Below are positions 16,932 through 25,188 of a stretch of 64,000 nt of DNA, piece after piece; the first letter of the stretch is position 1; the number at the start of each line of letters is the position of its first letter. Below the pieces are notes generated by a model. It saw nothing but the letters and a program-made list of their open reading frames with translations, had not been told where the DNA came from and ran no database searches. This DNA comes from Methylobrevis albus (GTDB lineage Bacteria > Pseudomonadota > Alphaproteobacteria > Rhizobiales > Pleomorphomonadaceae). Position numbers and translations under genes: made by a program. The stretch spans positions 1-64,000 of the forward strand of contig NZ_JADZLT010000043.1 in NCBI RefSeq assembly GCF_015904235.1, read 5' to 3'.

Positions 16932-16982
16932 GGCGTCGGCATCGCGTCTGGCGTATGCGGCAAGCGCCGGCCGCGGGGTGAG

Positions 16983-17154
16983 TCCCCCCCTCCCTGTCCC
17001 TCCCCCTCGAGGGGGGAGGGGACGGCAACTACGAAGGTTGCCGGCTGGGCGAGGGTGGCTTGAGCAGGCCGCGTGACAGAAGGTAGCCAGTCAGCAGAGC
17101 GCCGGCCGCATGGGTCCCCTCCCCCCTCGAGGGGGAGGGACAGGGAGGGGGGGA
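16983..17154. repeat. 172 bp inverted-repeat element with perfect 40 bp arms (copy C)
   Basis: Arms 16983-17022 and 17115-17154 are perfect inverted copies. They share the CCCTCCCTGTCCCTCCCC outer part with copies A and B, but the inner part is CTCGAGGGGGGAGGGGA, and the 92-base centre is unrelated. The element lies between dgcA and dgcB on the coding strand of the operon. Confidence 0.88.
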
Positions 17155-17188
17155 GTTCCCGCACGGCAAGGCCTCCGACCGTCATCCC

Positions 17189-19228
17189 TCACATGTCCTT
17201 CACCAGCCGCAGCGCATCGAAGATCGCCGCGTGGATGTTCCGTCCCGCCACCGCGTCGCCGATGCGGTAGAGCTGGTAGCCCGCGCCCGCCGGCCACGGC
17301 TGCGGCCGGCCGGCGATCATGGCGTCGAAGTCGGTGACACCGCGGTTGACCGCGCCGGCTTTGAGCTCGAAGAACAGCGCATCGACCGGCAGCGTGCCGG
17401 CGTCGATCACGACGCGGTCGACGACGCGCTCTTCCTCGGCGTCGGTCATCGTGTTGCGCAGCACGGCGATCAGCCGGTTGCCTTCCGGGTAGACCTCCAT
17501 CAGCTCCATGTTCGGCGTCATCACCACGCCGAGCTTGTAGAGCTCGCGCAGGTGGATCGGCTGGTTGGTGGTGCCGACCTCTTCGGCCACCATGCGGTCG
17601 TGCGTCGCGACCTCGACGAGGCAGCCGCGTTTTGCCAGCGCTTCGGCCGTGGACGAGGCGTTGTGGCCGCCGATCTCGTCGTAGACGAGCACGGTGCCGG
17701 TCGGCTCGACCGCCCCGGTCAGCACGTCGTGCGTGGTCGCGACGTGCTCGGTGCCGGCGAGATGGCCCTTCGAGGCGGTGCCGCCGGTGGCGATGATCAC
17801 CACGTCGGGCGCCTCGGCCGCAACCAGCGCCGGCGTCGCCGCGGTGCCGAGGCGGAGGTCGACGCCCTTTTTCAGCACCTGGCCGTGCAGCCAGCGCGGA
17901 ATGCCCGACAGCGCCTCGCGCCACGTCGCCTTGGCGGCGACGTTGACCTGGCCGCCGACGGTTTTTTCCTTTTCGAACAGCACCACCTTGTGGCCGCGCT
18001 CGGCGGCGACGCGGGCGGCCTCCAGCCCGGCCGGCCCGGCGCCGACCACGACGATCTTGCGCGCCGTCTCCGCCTTGGCGATCACGTGCGGCATCGTCGC
18101 CTCACGCCCCGTGGCGGCGTTCTGGATGCAGAGCGCGTCGCCGCCGACGTAGATGCGGTCGATGCAGTAGCCGGCGCCGACGCATTGCCGGATGTCGTCG
18201 GCGCGGCCCTCGGAGAGTTTCTTGACGAGGTGCGGGTCGGCGATGTGGGCGCGGGTCATCGCGATCATGTCGACGTGGCCCTCGGCGACCGCGCGGGCGC
18301 CGGTGGCGAGGTCCGTCACGCGCTGGGCGTGGAACACGGCGACGTCGACCTCGCGCTTGATCGCGCTCGGCAGGTACAGGAAAGGCGCCACCGGAAACGA
18401 CATGTTCGGCAGCGAGATCGCGTGGGCGATGTGGTCGCGCGCCTGGCCGCCGACGATGTTGAGGAAGTCGACGAGGCCGCGCCGGGCGTATTCGGTGGCG
18501 ATCCGCAGGCAGTCCTCGGCGGGCAGCCCGTCGGGGATCATCTCGTCGCCCGACATGCGGATGCCGATGACGAAGTCGTCGCCGGCCGCCTCGCGCATCG
18601 CGCTGAGCACCTCGATGCCGAAGCGCATGCGGTTCTCGAGGCTGCCGCCGTACTTGTCGCTGCGCCGGTTCACCGACGGCGACCAGAACTGGTCGACGAG
18701 ATGGCCGTGCGCGGCGGAAATTTCGCAGCCGTCGAGCCCGCCCTCCCGGCAACGCCGCGCGGCGCTGGCAAAGCCCGCGACGATGCGGTCGATGTCCTCC
18801 TGCTCCAGTTCCTTCGGCACGGTGCGCGAGGCCGGCTCGCGCCGCGGCGAGGCGGAGACCGTCGGCAGCCAGTGCTCGGTGTCCCACTTGGTGCGCCGGC
18901 CCATGTGGGTGAGCTGGATCATCAGCTTGGCGCCGTGCCGGTGCACCCGGTCGGCAAACTGCTGGAAGTAGGGGATCACGCTGTCGTCGGCGACGGAGAT
19001 CTGGTTCCACGGCGCCGCCGGGCTGTCGACGGCGACCGACGACGAGCCGCCGAACATGGTCAGCCCGATGCCGCCCCGGGCCTTTTCCTCGTGGTAGAGC
19101 TGGTAGCGCTCCTGCGGCTTGCCGTCCTTGCCGTAGCCCGGCGCATGGCTCGTCGACATCACGCGGTTGCGGATGGTGAGGCCGCGGATCGTCAGCGGTT
19201 TCAGGAGGGCGTCGGCGTTGGCGATCAT
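17189..19228 (-). CDS. dgcA: Dimethylglycine demethylase, NADH:flavin oxidoreductase family (DgcA)
   Basis: A 679-residue enzyme of the trimethylamine-dehydrogenase / 2,4-dienoyl-CoA reductase type. An FMN-binding TIM barrel (about 1-340) is followed by an iron-sulfur segment and a C-terminal FAD/NAD-type domain with VVVGAGPAGLEAARVA. It should demethylate dimethylglycine to sarcosine, passing electrons to DgcB and the ETF. In the iron-sulfur segment the cysteines run C-x5-C-x11-C: one of the four cysteines usual in trimethylamine dehydrogenase appears to be alanine. The assignment as DgcA and not another demethylase (for example stachydrine) rests on the gbcAB, dgcB and ETF neighbours. Confidence 0.88.
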   Translation of the reverse strand: MIANADALLKPLTIRGLTIRNRVMSTSHAPGYGKDGKPQERYQLYHEEKARGGIGLTMFGGSSSVAVDSPAAPWNQISVADDSVIPYFQQFADRVHRHGAKLMIQLTHMGRRTKWDTEHWLPTVSASPRREPASRTVPKELEQEDIDRIVAGFASAARRCREGGLDGCEISAAHGHLVDQFWSPSVNRRSDKYGGSLENRMRFGIEVLSAMREAAGDDFVIGIRMSGDEMIPDGLPAEDCLRIATEYARRGLVDFLNIVGGQARDHIAHAISLPNMSFPVAPFLYLPSAIKREVDVAVFHAQRVTDLATGARAVAEGHVDMIAMTRAHIADPHLVKKLSEGRADDIRQCVGAGYCIDRIYVGGDALCIQNAATGREATMPHVIAKAETARKIVVVGAGPAGLEAARVAAERGHKVVLFEKEKTVGGQVNVAAKATWREALSGIPRWLHGQVLKKGVDLRLGTAATPALVAAEAPDVVIIATGGTASKGHLAGTEHVATTHDVLTGAVEPTGTVLVYDEIGGHNASSTAEALAKRGCLVEVATHDRMVAEEVGTTNQPIHLRELYKLGVVMTPNMELMEVYPEGNRLIAVLRNTMTDAEEERVVDRVVIDAGTLPVDALFFELKAGAVNRGVTDFDAMIAGRPQPWPAGAGYQLYRIGDAVAGRNIHAAIFDALRLVKDM

Positions 19229-19270
19229 GGGGAGCCCAGGGGTTTTCGGCGTTGCTCGGATGGTCTCGGG

Positions 19271-19483
19271 TCAGTCCGCGGGACGGATCAGGGTGCTTCC
19301 GGCCGACGGCGCGCAGCCGGCGGCCCGCGGCGGGCCGGGCAGCGTGACGCCGCAGCGGTAGCCCGAGCTGCGCACGTCGACACTGCCGTCCGGGGCGGAC
19401 GACACCGTCGCCGTGCCGACCCCGCCGCCGACGGCGCAGCCGGCGAGGGTGAGGGCGAGGAGGAGGGCGGTGATCGGGTGCAT
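19271..19483 (-). CDS. Small predicted lipoprotein
   Basis: A 70-residue protein with a short lipoprotein signal (LLLALTLAGC, lipid cysteine at residue 16). The mature part is about 55 residues, rich in Gly, Ser and Val, with two further cysteines that could form a disulfide. It lies 42 bases upstream of dgcA on the same strand and may be the first gene of that transcript. The family is not recognised. Its size leaves some doubt, but the lipobox and coding bias support a real gene. Confidence 0.6.
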   Translation of the reverse strand: MHPITALLLALTLAGCAVGGGVGTATVSSAPDGSVDVRSSGYRCGVTLPGPPRAAGCAPSAGSTLIRPAD

Positions 19484-19545
19484 GGCGGTGGTCCTGGGTT
19501 CAGATTGCGGGTGTCGACAGGCTCTGCCGTGTTGCGAGGCTGCTG

Positions 19546-19703
19546 CCCCCTCCCTGTCCCTCCCCCGCTTCGCAGGAGAGGGGACGCAGGAGGAGAGGGC
19601 GTCTTCCTCACCTGCGCTTCGGTTCGACGCGACCGGCGTTGTCCGAAGGCCCCATCGCCCATCGTCCCCTCTCCTGCGAAGCGGGGGAGGGACAGGGAGG
19701 GGG
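19546..19703. repeat. 158 bp inverted-repeat element with perfect 41 bp arms (copy B)
   Basis: Arms 19546-19586 and 19663-19703 are perfect inverted copies around a 76-base centre, the same centre length as copy A. The centre shares CAGGAGG, GGGCG, the GCG(T/C)TTCG segment and GCGCGACC or GACGCGACC with copy A, so the two elements are homologous along their full length. It lies between the end of gbcB and the small lipoprotein gene. Confidence 0.9.
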
Positions 19704-19735
19704 GAAGCCCCACGGCAAAGCCCGAGCCCCAGCCC

Positions 19736-20884
19736 CTACTTCTCGATCACCAGATCACTCGTCGGCTTCGCGCAGCAGATCAGCACCAGCCCCGCGTCGA
19801 TCTCGCGCTGGCGGATGCCGCCGGCGTGCTTCATCTCCACGGTGCCGGAGACGAGCTTCGACTTGCAGGTGCCGCACATGCCCTTGGTGCAGGACGACGG
19901 CAGCCGCATGCCGGCCCGGCGCGCCGCCTCCAGCACGAAGACGTCGGCGGGCACCTCGACCACCCGCTTCGATTTCGCGAACTCGACCTTGTAGACCGGC
20001 ACCGTCGCCACCGCCGGGCCCGCCTCGATCGCCGCCTCCGCGGCGATCACCTCGGCGGCGACCTCGGGTTCGGCGGCGGCGAGCTCGGCGAAGTTGAAGC
20101 TCTCCTCGTGGTGCCGCGCCATGTCGAAGCCGGCGTCCTTCAGGATCGTCCGCGCCGCCGCCATGAACGGCGACGGGCCGCAGACGAACACCTCGCGCTG
20201 CATGAAATCGGGCGCGATCTCTTTGAGCAGCGCCGGCGTCAGCCGGCCGCGGAAGCCGGACCAGCGTTCGAACGGCGCGTCGCCTTCGCAGATCGGCGCG
20301 AAGCGGAACGACGGCTGGTTGCGCGCCATCAGGCCGAGCTCGTCGCGGAACACGATGTCGGCCGGCGTGCGCGCCGCGTGCACGAAGACGATGTCGCGCG
20401 CCTCGGCGAGGTCGTGGAAGCTGCGCGCCATCGACATCAGCGGGGTGATGCCGCTGCCGCCCGACAGGAACAGGTATTTCGGCGCCGGATGCGCGAGGCA
20501 GGTGAAATCGCCCATCGGCCCGACGGCGCGGATCTCGGAGCCGGCGACCAGCGTGTCGTGCAGGAAGTTCGACACCGGCCCGCCCGGCACCCGCTTCACG
20601 GTGATCGCGATCGTGCCCGGCCGCGTCGGTGCGGAGGCGATCGTGTAGCAGCGGTTCAGCTTCTCGCCGCCGACCTCGAGCTCGAGGGTGAGGAACTGGC
20701 CCGGCTGGTAGGCGAAGCGGCGCGGCGTCTTCGGCGCCAGCACGAAGGTCTTCACGTCGTGGGTTTCGGGGCGGACCTGGCGGACGACGAGCACGTCGTC
20801 CTCCTCCGGGTTCCACAGCGGCAGCGCGGGGTCGAGGAAGCCGGCGATCGCCTCGCCGGTCCCCGCGGTCACGGCATCCGCCAT
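19736..20884 (-). CDS. gbcB: Glycine betaine demethylase reductase component (GbcB)
   Basis: A 382-residue reductase. A ferredoxin-NADP reductase-like FAD domain (RCYTIASAPTRPG), an NAD domain (LFLSGGSGITPLMSM, VFVCGPSPFM) and a C-terminal plant-type [2Fe-2S] ferredoxin domain are present. The cluster ligands are C332, C337, C340 and C370. It passes electrons from NADH to the Rieske oxygenase GbcA. A single base separates its ATG from the gbcA stop, so the two are translated together. It could in principle serve another Rieske demethylase, but the gene pair and the dgc neighbours favour betaine. Confidence 0.88.
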   Translation of the reverse strand: MADAVTAGTGEAIAGFLDPALPLWNPEEDDVLVVRQVRPETHDVKTFVLAPKTPRRFAYQPGQFLTLELEVGGEKLNRCYTIASAPTRPGTIAITVKRVPGGPVSNFLHDTLVAGSEIRAVGPMGDFTCLAHPAPKYLFLSGGSGITPLMSMARSFHDLAEARDIVFVHAARTPADIVFRDELGLMARNQPSFRFAPICEGDAPFERWSGFRGRLTPALLKEIAPDFMQREVFVCGPSPFMAAARTILKDAGFDMARHHEESFNFAELAAAEPEVAAEVIAAEAAIEAGPAVATVPVYKVEFAKSKRVVEVPADVFVLEAARRAGMRLPSSCTKGMCGTCKSKLVSGTVEMKHAGGIRQREIDAGLVLICCAKPTSDLVIEK

Positions 20885-20885
20885 C

Positions 20886-22163
20886 TCAGCGGCCGATGCC
20901 GACGTAGTCCGCCATCCGGCCGACGTACCAGTTGCAGAAGCGGTCGACGAGCACCTCGGTGTGCGGCGAGTAGGGGCCGGGCTCGTAGGCCGGGCTGCGC
21001 GCGCCGCTGTGGCAATAGCCGACGAGGGTGGAATCCTGGTCGTTGGTCGCTTCCCAGACCGCCTTCAGGTTCTCGACCGTGTAGTCGACGCCCTCGACCG
21101 CATCCTTGTGCACCAGCCACTTGGTGCGCAGCAGCGAGTGCTCGGCATCGAGCGGCAGCACCGAGAAGGTCACGGCGTGGTCGGCCATGAAATGGTGCCA
21201 GGAGTTCGGCTGCGTCCAGAAGTGCAGCGCGCCCGACTTCGGGTCGTTGAAGCGGCCGAGCAGCTTGCGGCAGGCCGACTTGGTGTCGAGCGTGTGCGAT
21301 TCCGCGTCGCCGTCGAGCGGCAGGCGCTCGGTGCGGAAGCCGGTCACCATGTCGTCGAGATGCTCGATGCAGCGCGAGGGAAAGCCCGAGGCCTCCCAGG
21401 CGCCATGGTTGTCGGTGACGAGGCAGGCGTAGCGCTCGGCCTGGGCGCGGCCGGCCTCGTCGAGCTGCTCGGGCGCGAAGCCGAAGCCCTCGGCGAACAG
21501 CGGCACGGTGAGTTCGGGATGGTTGCCCGCGCAGTGATAGCACTCGCGGTTGTTCTCCATCGTCAGCTTCCAGTTTCCCGGCTCGACGATGTCCATCTCG
21601 AACGCGACCTTGGTGTTGCGCAGCTCGTGCGGCGCGAGATACGGCGCCATCTGCGCCGCCATCACGTCGAAGTCGGCCGGGGGATCGTCGGAGAGGCAGA
21701 CGAACAGCAGCCCTTCGAGCGAGCGGACGTGCACCGGCTTCAGCCCGTGGCAGCCGGCGTCGAACTCGGGGCCCATGTGCTCGGCATAGAGCAGCTTGCC
21801 GTCGAGGCCGTAGGTCCAGGCGTGGTAGCGGCAGACGAGGTTGCCGACGCTGGTCTTGTAGTCGTGCACCAGCCGCGCGCCGCGGTGACGGCAGACGTTG
21901 TGGAAGGCGGTGACGCTCATGTCGTCGTCGCGCACGATCACCACCGAGGTGGTGCCGATGTCGACCACCATGGCGTCGCCCGGCTCGGCGACGTCGGGCT
22001 CGACGCCGACGAAGATCCAGTGCCGGTGGAAGATCGCCTCCATGTCGGCGGCGAAGATCTCCGGCGAGAGGTAGAACGGCGCCTCGAGCGAATAGCCGGG
22101 GCGGCGGCGGCGGATCAGTGCCTCGAGCGGCGTCTGGGTCCTGTCCAGCATGACGATCTCCAT
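20886..22163 (-). CDS. gbcA: Glycine betaine demethylase Rieske oxygenase component (GbcA)
   Basis: A 425-residue Rieske non-heme iron oxygenase. The Rieske [2Fe-2S] ligands are C91, H93, C111 and H114. The mononuclear iron histidines are H209 and H214 in the ECYHCAGNHPEL segment. GbcA oxidises a methyl group of glycine betaine, giving dimethylglycine and formaldehyde. The start may be 22163 or the methionine four codons later. It is the first gene of a gbcAB pair and lies 154 bases downstream of the GlxA-type regulator gene on the same strand. Confidence 0.9.
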   Translation of the reverse strand: MEIVMLDRTQTPLEALIRRRRPGYSLEAPFYLSPEIFAADMEAIFHRHWIFVGVEPDVAEPGDAMVVDIGTTSVVIVRDDDMSVTAFHNVCRHRGARLVHDYKTSVGNLVCRYHAWTYGLDGKLLYAEHMGPEFDAGCHGLKPVHVRSLEGLLFVCLSDDPPADFDVMAAQMAPYLAPHELRNTKVAFEMDIVEPGNWKLTMENNRECYHCAGNHPELTVPLFAEGFGFAPEQLDEAGRAQAERYACLVTDNHGAWEASGFPSRCIEHLDDMVTGFRTERLPLDGDAESHTLDTKSACRKLLGRFNDPKSGALHFWTQPNSWHHFMADHAVTFSVLPLDAEHSLLRTKWLVHKDAVEGVDYTVENLKAVWEATNDQDSTLVGYCHSGARSPAYEPGPYSPHTEVLVDRFCNWYVGRMADYVGIGR

Positions 22164-22251
22164 CCCGAACGACCGGGTCCCCTTTTGGTTTTATCCGGCG
22201 TCGAACTGCAGCGAATGTGGGGACGAAGGCCGCTGCGCGACTTTGCTGAAA

Positions 22252-22279
22252 GCGACATGGCCCCCGCCCGATGCGACAT
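22252..22279 (-). promoter_or_regulatory. Candidate AraC-type operator: direct repeat upstream of gbcA
   Basis: GCGACAT occurs at 22252-22258 and again at 22273-22279, 21 bases apart, which is two helical turns. AraC/XylS-family activators commonly bind direct repeats with this period. The site is 89-116 bases upstream of the gbcA ATG, and the adjacent upstream gene encodes such a regulator. Only 7 bases are repeated, so chance is possible. Confidence 0.35.
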
Positions 22280-22317
22280 CCGGCGCCGGGGCCCTCTTGC
22301 CGTTCGCAGACCGAATC

Positions 22318-23397
22318 CTACTCGAACACCCGGCTCCCGGCGAGACTCGGCATCGAGGCATCGAGCGCGGGGCCGGCGCTGCGCGAATCCGACGGTGTGA
22401 ACCCGTGCATCGCCTTGAATTGCCGCGAAAAGTGGGCGCAGTCGGAAAAGCCGGCGTCGAGCGCGATCGCGGTCACCGAGCGGTCGGTGGTGTCGAGCAG
22501 GAAGCGGGCGTAGCGCAGCCGGAGCTGGCGATAGAACTCCGCCGGCCGCTGGCCGAGCACGGCATGGAACAGCCGCTCGAGCTGGCGCGTCGAGACGCGC
22601 ACCCGGCGCGCGATGTCGGCGATCGGCAGCGGTACGGCGATGTTCTGCTCCATGAGGAGCAGCGCCCGGCGCACCCGGTCGTCGGCGACGCCCTCGGCGA
22701 CGGGCGGATGCGGCTGCGCCTCCGAGGCCGAACGCGCCCGGTCGAGCAGCAGCACGTGCCGGCTCTTCTGGGCGACGGCGCGGCCGATGTGCTTTTCGAT
22801 CAGCGCGGTGGCGAGATCGGCGACGCCGCCGCCGCCGGCGCAGGTGATGCGGTTGCCGTCGATGACGTAGAGCCGGTCGGCGACCGGGGCGTGATGCGGA
22901 AATTCGGTGCGGAAGTCCTGGTAGTGGTACCAGGACACGCAGCAGCGCCGCCCGGTCATCAGCCCAGCCCGGGCCAGGACAAAACTGCCCGTGCAGAGCC
23001 CGACCAGCGGCACGCCGAGCGCCGCCGCCTTCTTCAGCCAGGCGAGCGTCTCCTCGTCGAACGGCGCGCCGGTGTGCAGCAGCCCGCCGACGACGACGAT
23101 GTAATCGAAGCTCGCCGGATCGCCGAGCCCGGCGGTCGGGGTGATGCCGATACCGCAGCTCGCCCGGATCGGGTCCTGCCGGCTCGACATCACCTGCCAG
23201 CGCGCCCGGATCGGCCGCGAACGGTCGCCGTCGTCGGCGGCGAGGCGCAGGTGGTCGATGAACAGCGAGAAGGCCGACAGGGTGAAATGGTTGGCGAGCA
23301 GGAAGCCGACGTCGAGGGTCGGTCCGGCGCTCGCCGCCGGCGCCTTGCCCGCCGTTCCGACCGCGCGTGCCGCCTCGGTCCGCTCCATGATCCGCAT
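22318..23397 (-). CDS. GlxA family transcriptional regulator, probable GbdR-type activator of betaine catabolism
   Basis: A 359-residue regulator. The N-terminal DJ-1/PfpI-like domain (about 28-200) has the nucleophile-elbow cysteine in GLCTGSFVLARAG. The C-terminal AraC helix-turn-helix pair (about 245-340) has IADIARRVRVSTRQLERLF and AIALDAGFSDCAHFSRQFK. In pseudomonads the related GbdR activates gbc, dgc and sox genes in response to glycine betaine and dimethylglycine. Its position directly upstream of gbcA supports the same role, but the exact subfamily cannot be settled without a tree. The start may be 23397 or 23388. Confidence 0.85.
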   Translation of the reverse strand: MRIMERTEAARAVGTAGKAPAASAGPTLDVGFLLANHFTLSAFSLFIDHLRLAADDGDRSRPIRARWQVMSSRQDPIRASCGIGITPTAGLGDPASFDYIVVVGGLLHTGAPFDEETLAWLKKAAALGVPLVGLCTGSFVLARAGLMTGRRCCVSWYHYQDFRTEFPHHAPVADRLYVIDGNRITCAGGGGVADLATALIEKHIGRAVAQKSRHVLLLDRARSASEAQPHPPVAEGVADDRVRRALLLMEQNIAVPLPIADIARRVRVSTRQLERLFHAVLGQRPAEFYRQLRLRYARFLLDTTDRSVTAIALDAGFSDCAHFSRQFKAMHGFTPSDSRSAGPALDASMPSLAGSRVFE

Positions 23398-23511
23398 GCC
23401 GCTACTCCGAACGCCAGGGCCGCGCGGCGCCGCCGCGCCACCGAGAAGGGTCCATGGTACTACGGATCACCGCAATTTGCGGGCCATTTTGGGCGATCGT
23501 GTGAAGCCGGC

Positions 23512-24603
23512 TCAGCCCGGCAGCGGCCGCGCCGCCCACGCCTCCGTGTCGCGCCCGGTGATCTCGGCCGGGCCGGACGCGCCGGCGCGGGCGATCAGGA
23601 CGGCGAGGTCGCGGCAGATGGCGGCGGCGATGCCGGGGCCCTCGTAGACGAAGCCGGTGTAGAGCTGCACGAGGTTCGCCCCCGCGGCGAGTTTTGCGAA
23701 CGCGTCGGCGCCGGTGCGGACGCCGCCGACGCCGATGATCGGCAGCTCCGGGCCGACGAGGCGGCGCAGCCGGGCGAGCACGATGGTCGAGCGCAGGAAC
23801 AGCGGCGTGCCGGAAAGCCCGCCGGCCTCGGCCGCGACCTTGCCGGAGACGCCGCCGCGCGACAGCGTCGTGTTGGTGGCGATCAGCCCGTCGGCGCGGC
23901 CGGCGAGCGCGACTTCGGCGACGTCGGCGAGGCCTTCGTCCGCCATGTCGGGGGCGATCTTGACGAGCACCGGCACCCGGCGCCCGCCGCCCGCCGCCAC
24001 CGCGTCGCGCTCGGCGATCACGGCGGCGAGCAGCGCGCCGAGCGCGTCGCGCGCCTGCAGGTCGCGCAGGCCCGGCGTGTTGGGGGACGAAATGTTGACC
24101 GTGAAATAGGCGGCGTGGGCGGCAAAGGTGCGGATGCCGGCGACATAGTCGGCGACGCGGTCGGCGGCGTCCTTGTTGGCGCCGACGTTGACGCCGACGA
24201 TGCCCGGCCGGCCGGCGCGGGCGGCGAGCCGGGCGAGACCCGCGGCGTGGCCGTCGTTGTTGAAGCCGAGCCGGTTGATCACCGCCCCGGCCTCGGGCAG
24301 GCGGAAGATGCGCGGGCGCGGGTTGCCGGCCTGCGGCCGCGGCGTCAGCGTGCCGACCTCGGTGAAGCCGAAGCCGAGCCGGAGCAGGGCGTCGGGCACC
24401 TCGGCGTTCTTGTCGAAGCCCGCCGCCATGCCGACCGGGTTGGGAAACTCAAGGCCGAGCAGCCGCACGGCGAGGCGCGGGTCGCGCACCGGCGTGACCG
24501 GCGGCGTCAGCCCGAGCTTCAGCGCCTTGATCGCGAGCCCATGCGCCGTCTCCGCCTCGACGAAGGGCATCATCGCCCGCTGCAGCTTACCCGAGAGGCT
24601 CAT
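23512..24603 (-). CDS. pyrD: Dihydroorotate dehydrogenase (quinone), class 2
   Basis: A 363-residue class 2 enzyme that oxidises dihydroorotate to orotate in pyrimidine synthesis, with FMN and membrane quinone as cofactor and acceptor. The N-terminal helix region (about 1-40) is the membrane/quinone part. FPNPVGMAAGFDKN and the catalytic serine segment NISSPNTPGL are present, as is IIGVGGVRTGADAF near the FMN phosphate. The ATG overlaps the stop of the DUF952 gene as ATGA, giving a two-gene operon. Confidence 0.95.
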   Translation of the reverse strand: MSLSGKLQRAMMPFVEAETAHGLAIKALKLGLTPPVTPVRDPRLAVRLLGLEFPNPVGMAAGFDKNAEVPDALLRLGFGFTEVGTLTPRPQAGNPRPRIFRLPEAGAVINRLGFNNDGHAAGLARLAARAGRPGIVGVNVGANKDAADRVADYVAGIRTFAAHAAYFTVNISSPNTPGLRDLQARDALGALLAAVIAERDAVAAGGGRRVPVLVKIAPDMADEGLADVAEVALAGRADGLIATNTTLSRGGVSGKVAAEAGGLSGTPLFLRSTIVLARLRRLVGPELPIIGVGGVRTGADAFAKLAAGANLVQLYTGFVYEGPGIAAAICRDLAVLIARAGASGPAEITGRDTEAWAARPLPG

Positions 24604-24971
24604 CGGGCAGCTCCCGCGTCGCCGAGCGGCGGGAACACGTGCCGCCCGTCGGGCCCCAGCGGCAGCGGCTTGACCCAGGCGACGGCGGCGAGATCGAGGG
24701 CGGCATAGAGATGCGGGAACAGCGCCCCGCCGCGCGACGGCTCCCAGACCGGCGCAGGATCGAGCCGGCCGGTGTCGACCGCGACCAGCACAAGATCGTC
24801 CCGCCCGGCAAAATGCTTCGCCGCCGTCTCCGCGACCTGCTCGGCGGTGGAGAAATGGATGTAGCCGTCGGCGAGGTCGACCGCGGCGCCGCGGAAGGAG
24901 CCGGCGGCCTCGGCGGCGCGCCATTCGGCGGCGCCGGCGATCTTGTAGATGATCGGATGCGCGGCGGTCAT
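24600..24971 (-). CDS. DUF952 domain protein
   Basis: A 123-residue protein of the DUF952 family, recognised by IYKIAGAAEWRAAEAAG, DGYIHFSTAEQV and FPHLYAALDLAAV. The fold of this family is ADP-ribosyltransferase-like, and its function is not established. It precedes pyrD with an ATGA overlap, a common arrangement in alphaproteobacteria. I chose the second methionine (24971), which has GGGGAG close upstream; the methionine at 24992 would add seven residues. Confidence 0.88.
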   Translation of the reverse strand: MTAAHPIIYKIAGAAEWRAAEAAGSFRGAAVDLADGYIHFSTAEQVAETAAKHFAGRDDLVLVAVDTGRLDPAPVWEPSRGGALFPHLYAALDLAAVAWVKPLPLGPDGRHVFPPLGDAGAAR

Positions 24972-25188
24972 CGGGCTCCCCGTCGGCGACAATGGCTGTA
25001 TCGCCCCGGCAATAGAGCATCCGCCGGGCGGCGCAAACCGGAAATCGGCGTCCCGGGGCCCTGTTCCGGCGTCTGCGCGGCACGATCATGCATCACGCCG
25101 TTTCCTTGTGCGCCGCGATGCCCCATAGTCGCGAACCGGCCGACCCCGATCGGCCGGATGTGACGCGAGGGCCTTGTTGGGCAAGACC

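Noticed and set aside
17231-21190. A 1319-codon open frame on the plus strand
   Set aside because: It runs antisense across dgcA, the lipoprotein gene, a repeat and gbcB. Its translation is low-complexity and rich in Arg, Asp and Gly, as expected of the opposite strand of GC-rich genes.
25090-25188. CIRCE element or heat-shock promoter before hrcA
   Set aside because: No TTAGCACTC-N9-GAGTGCTAA is present. A CTTG at 25105 and CCCCATAG at 25121 are only 12 bases apart, too close for an RpoH promoter.
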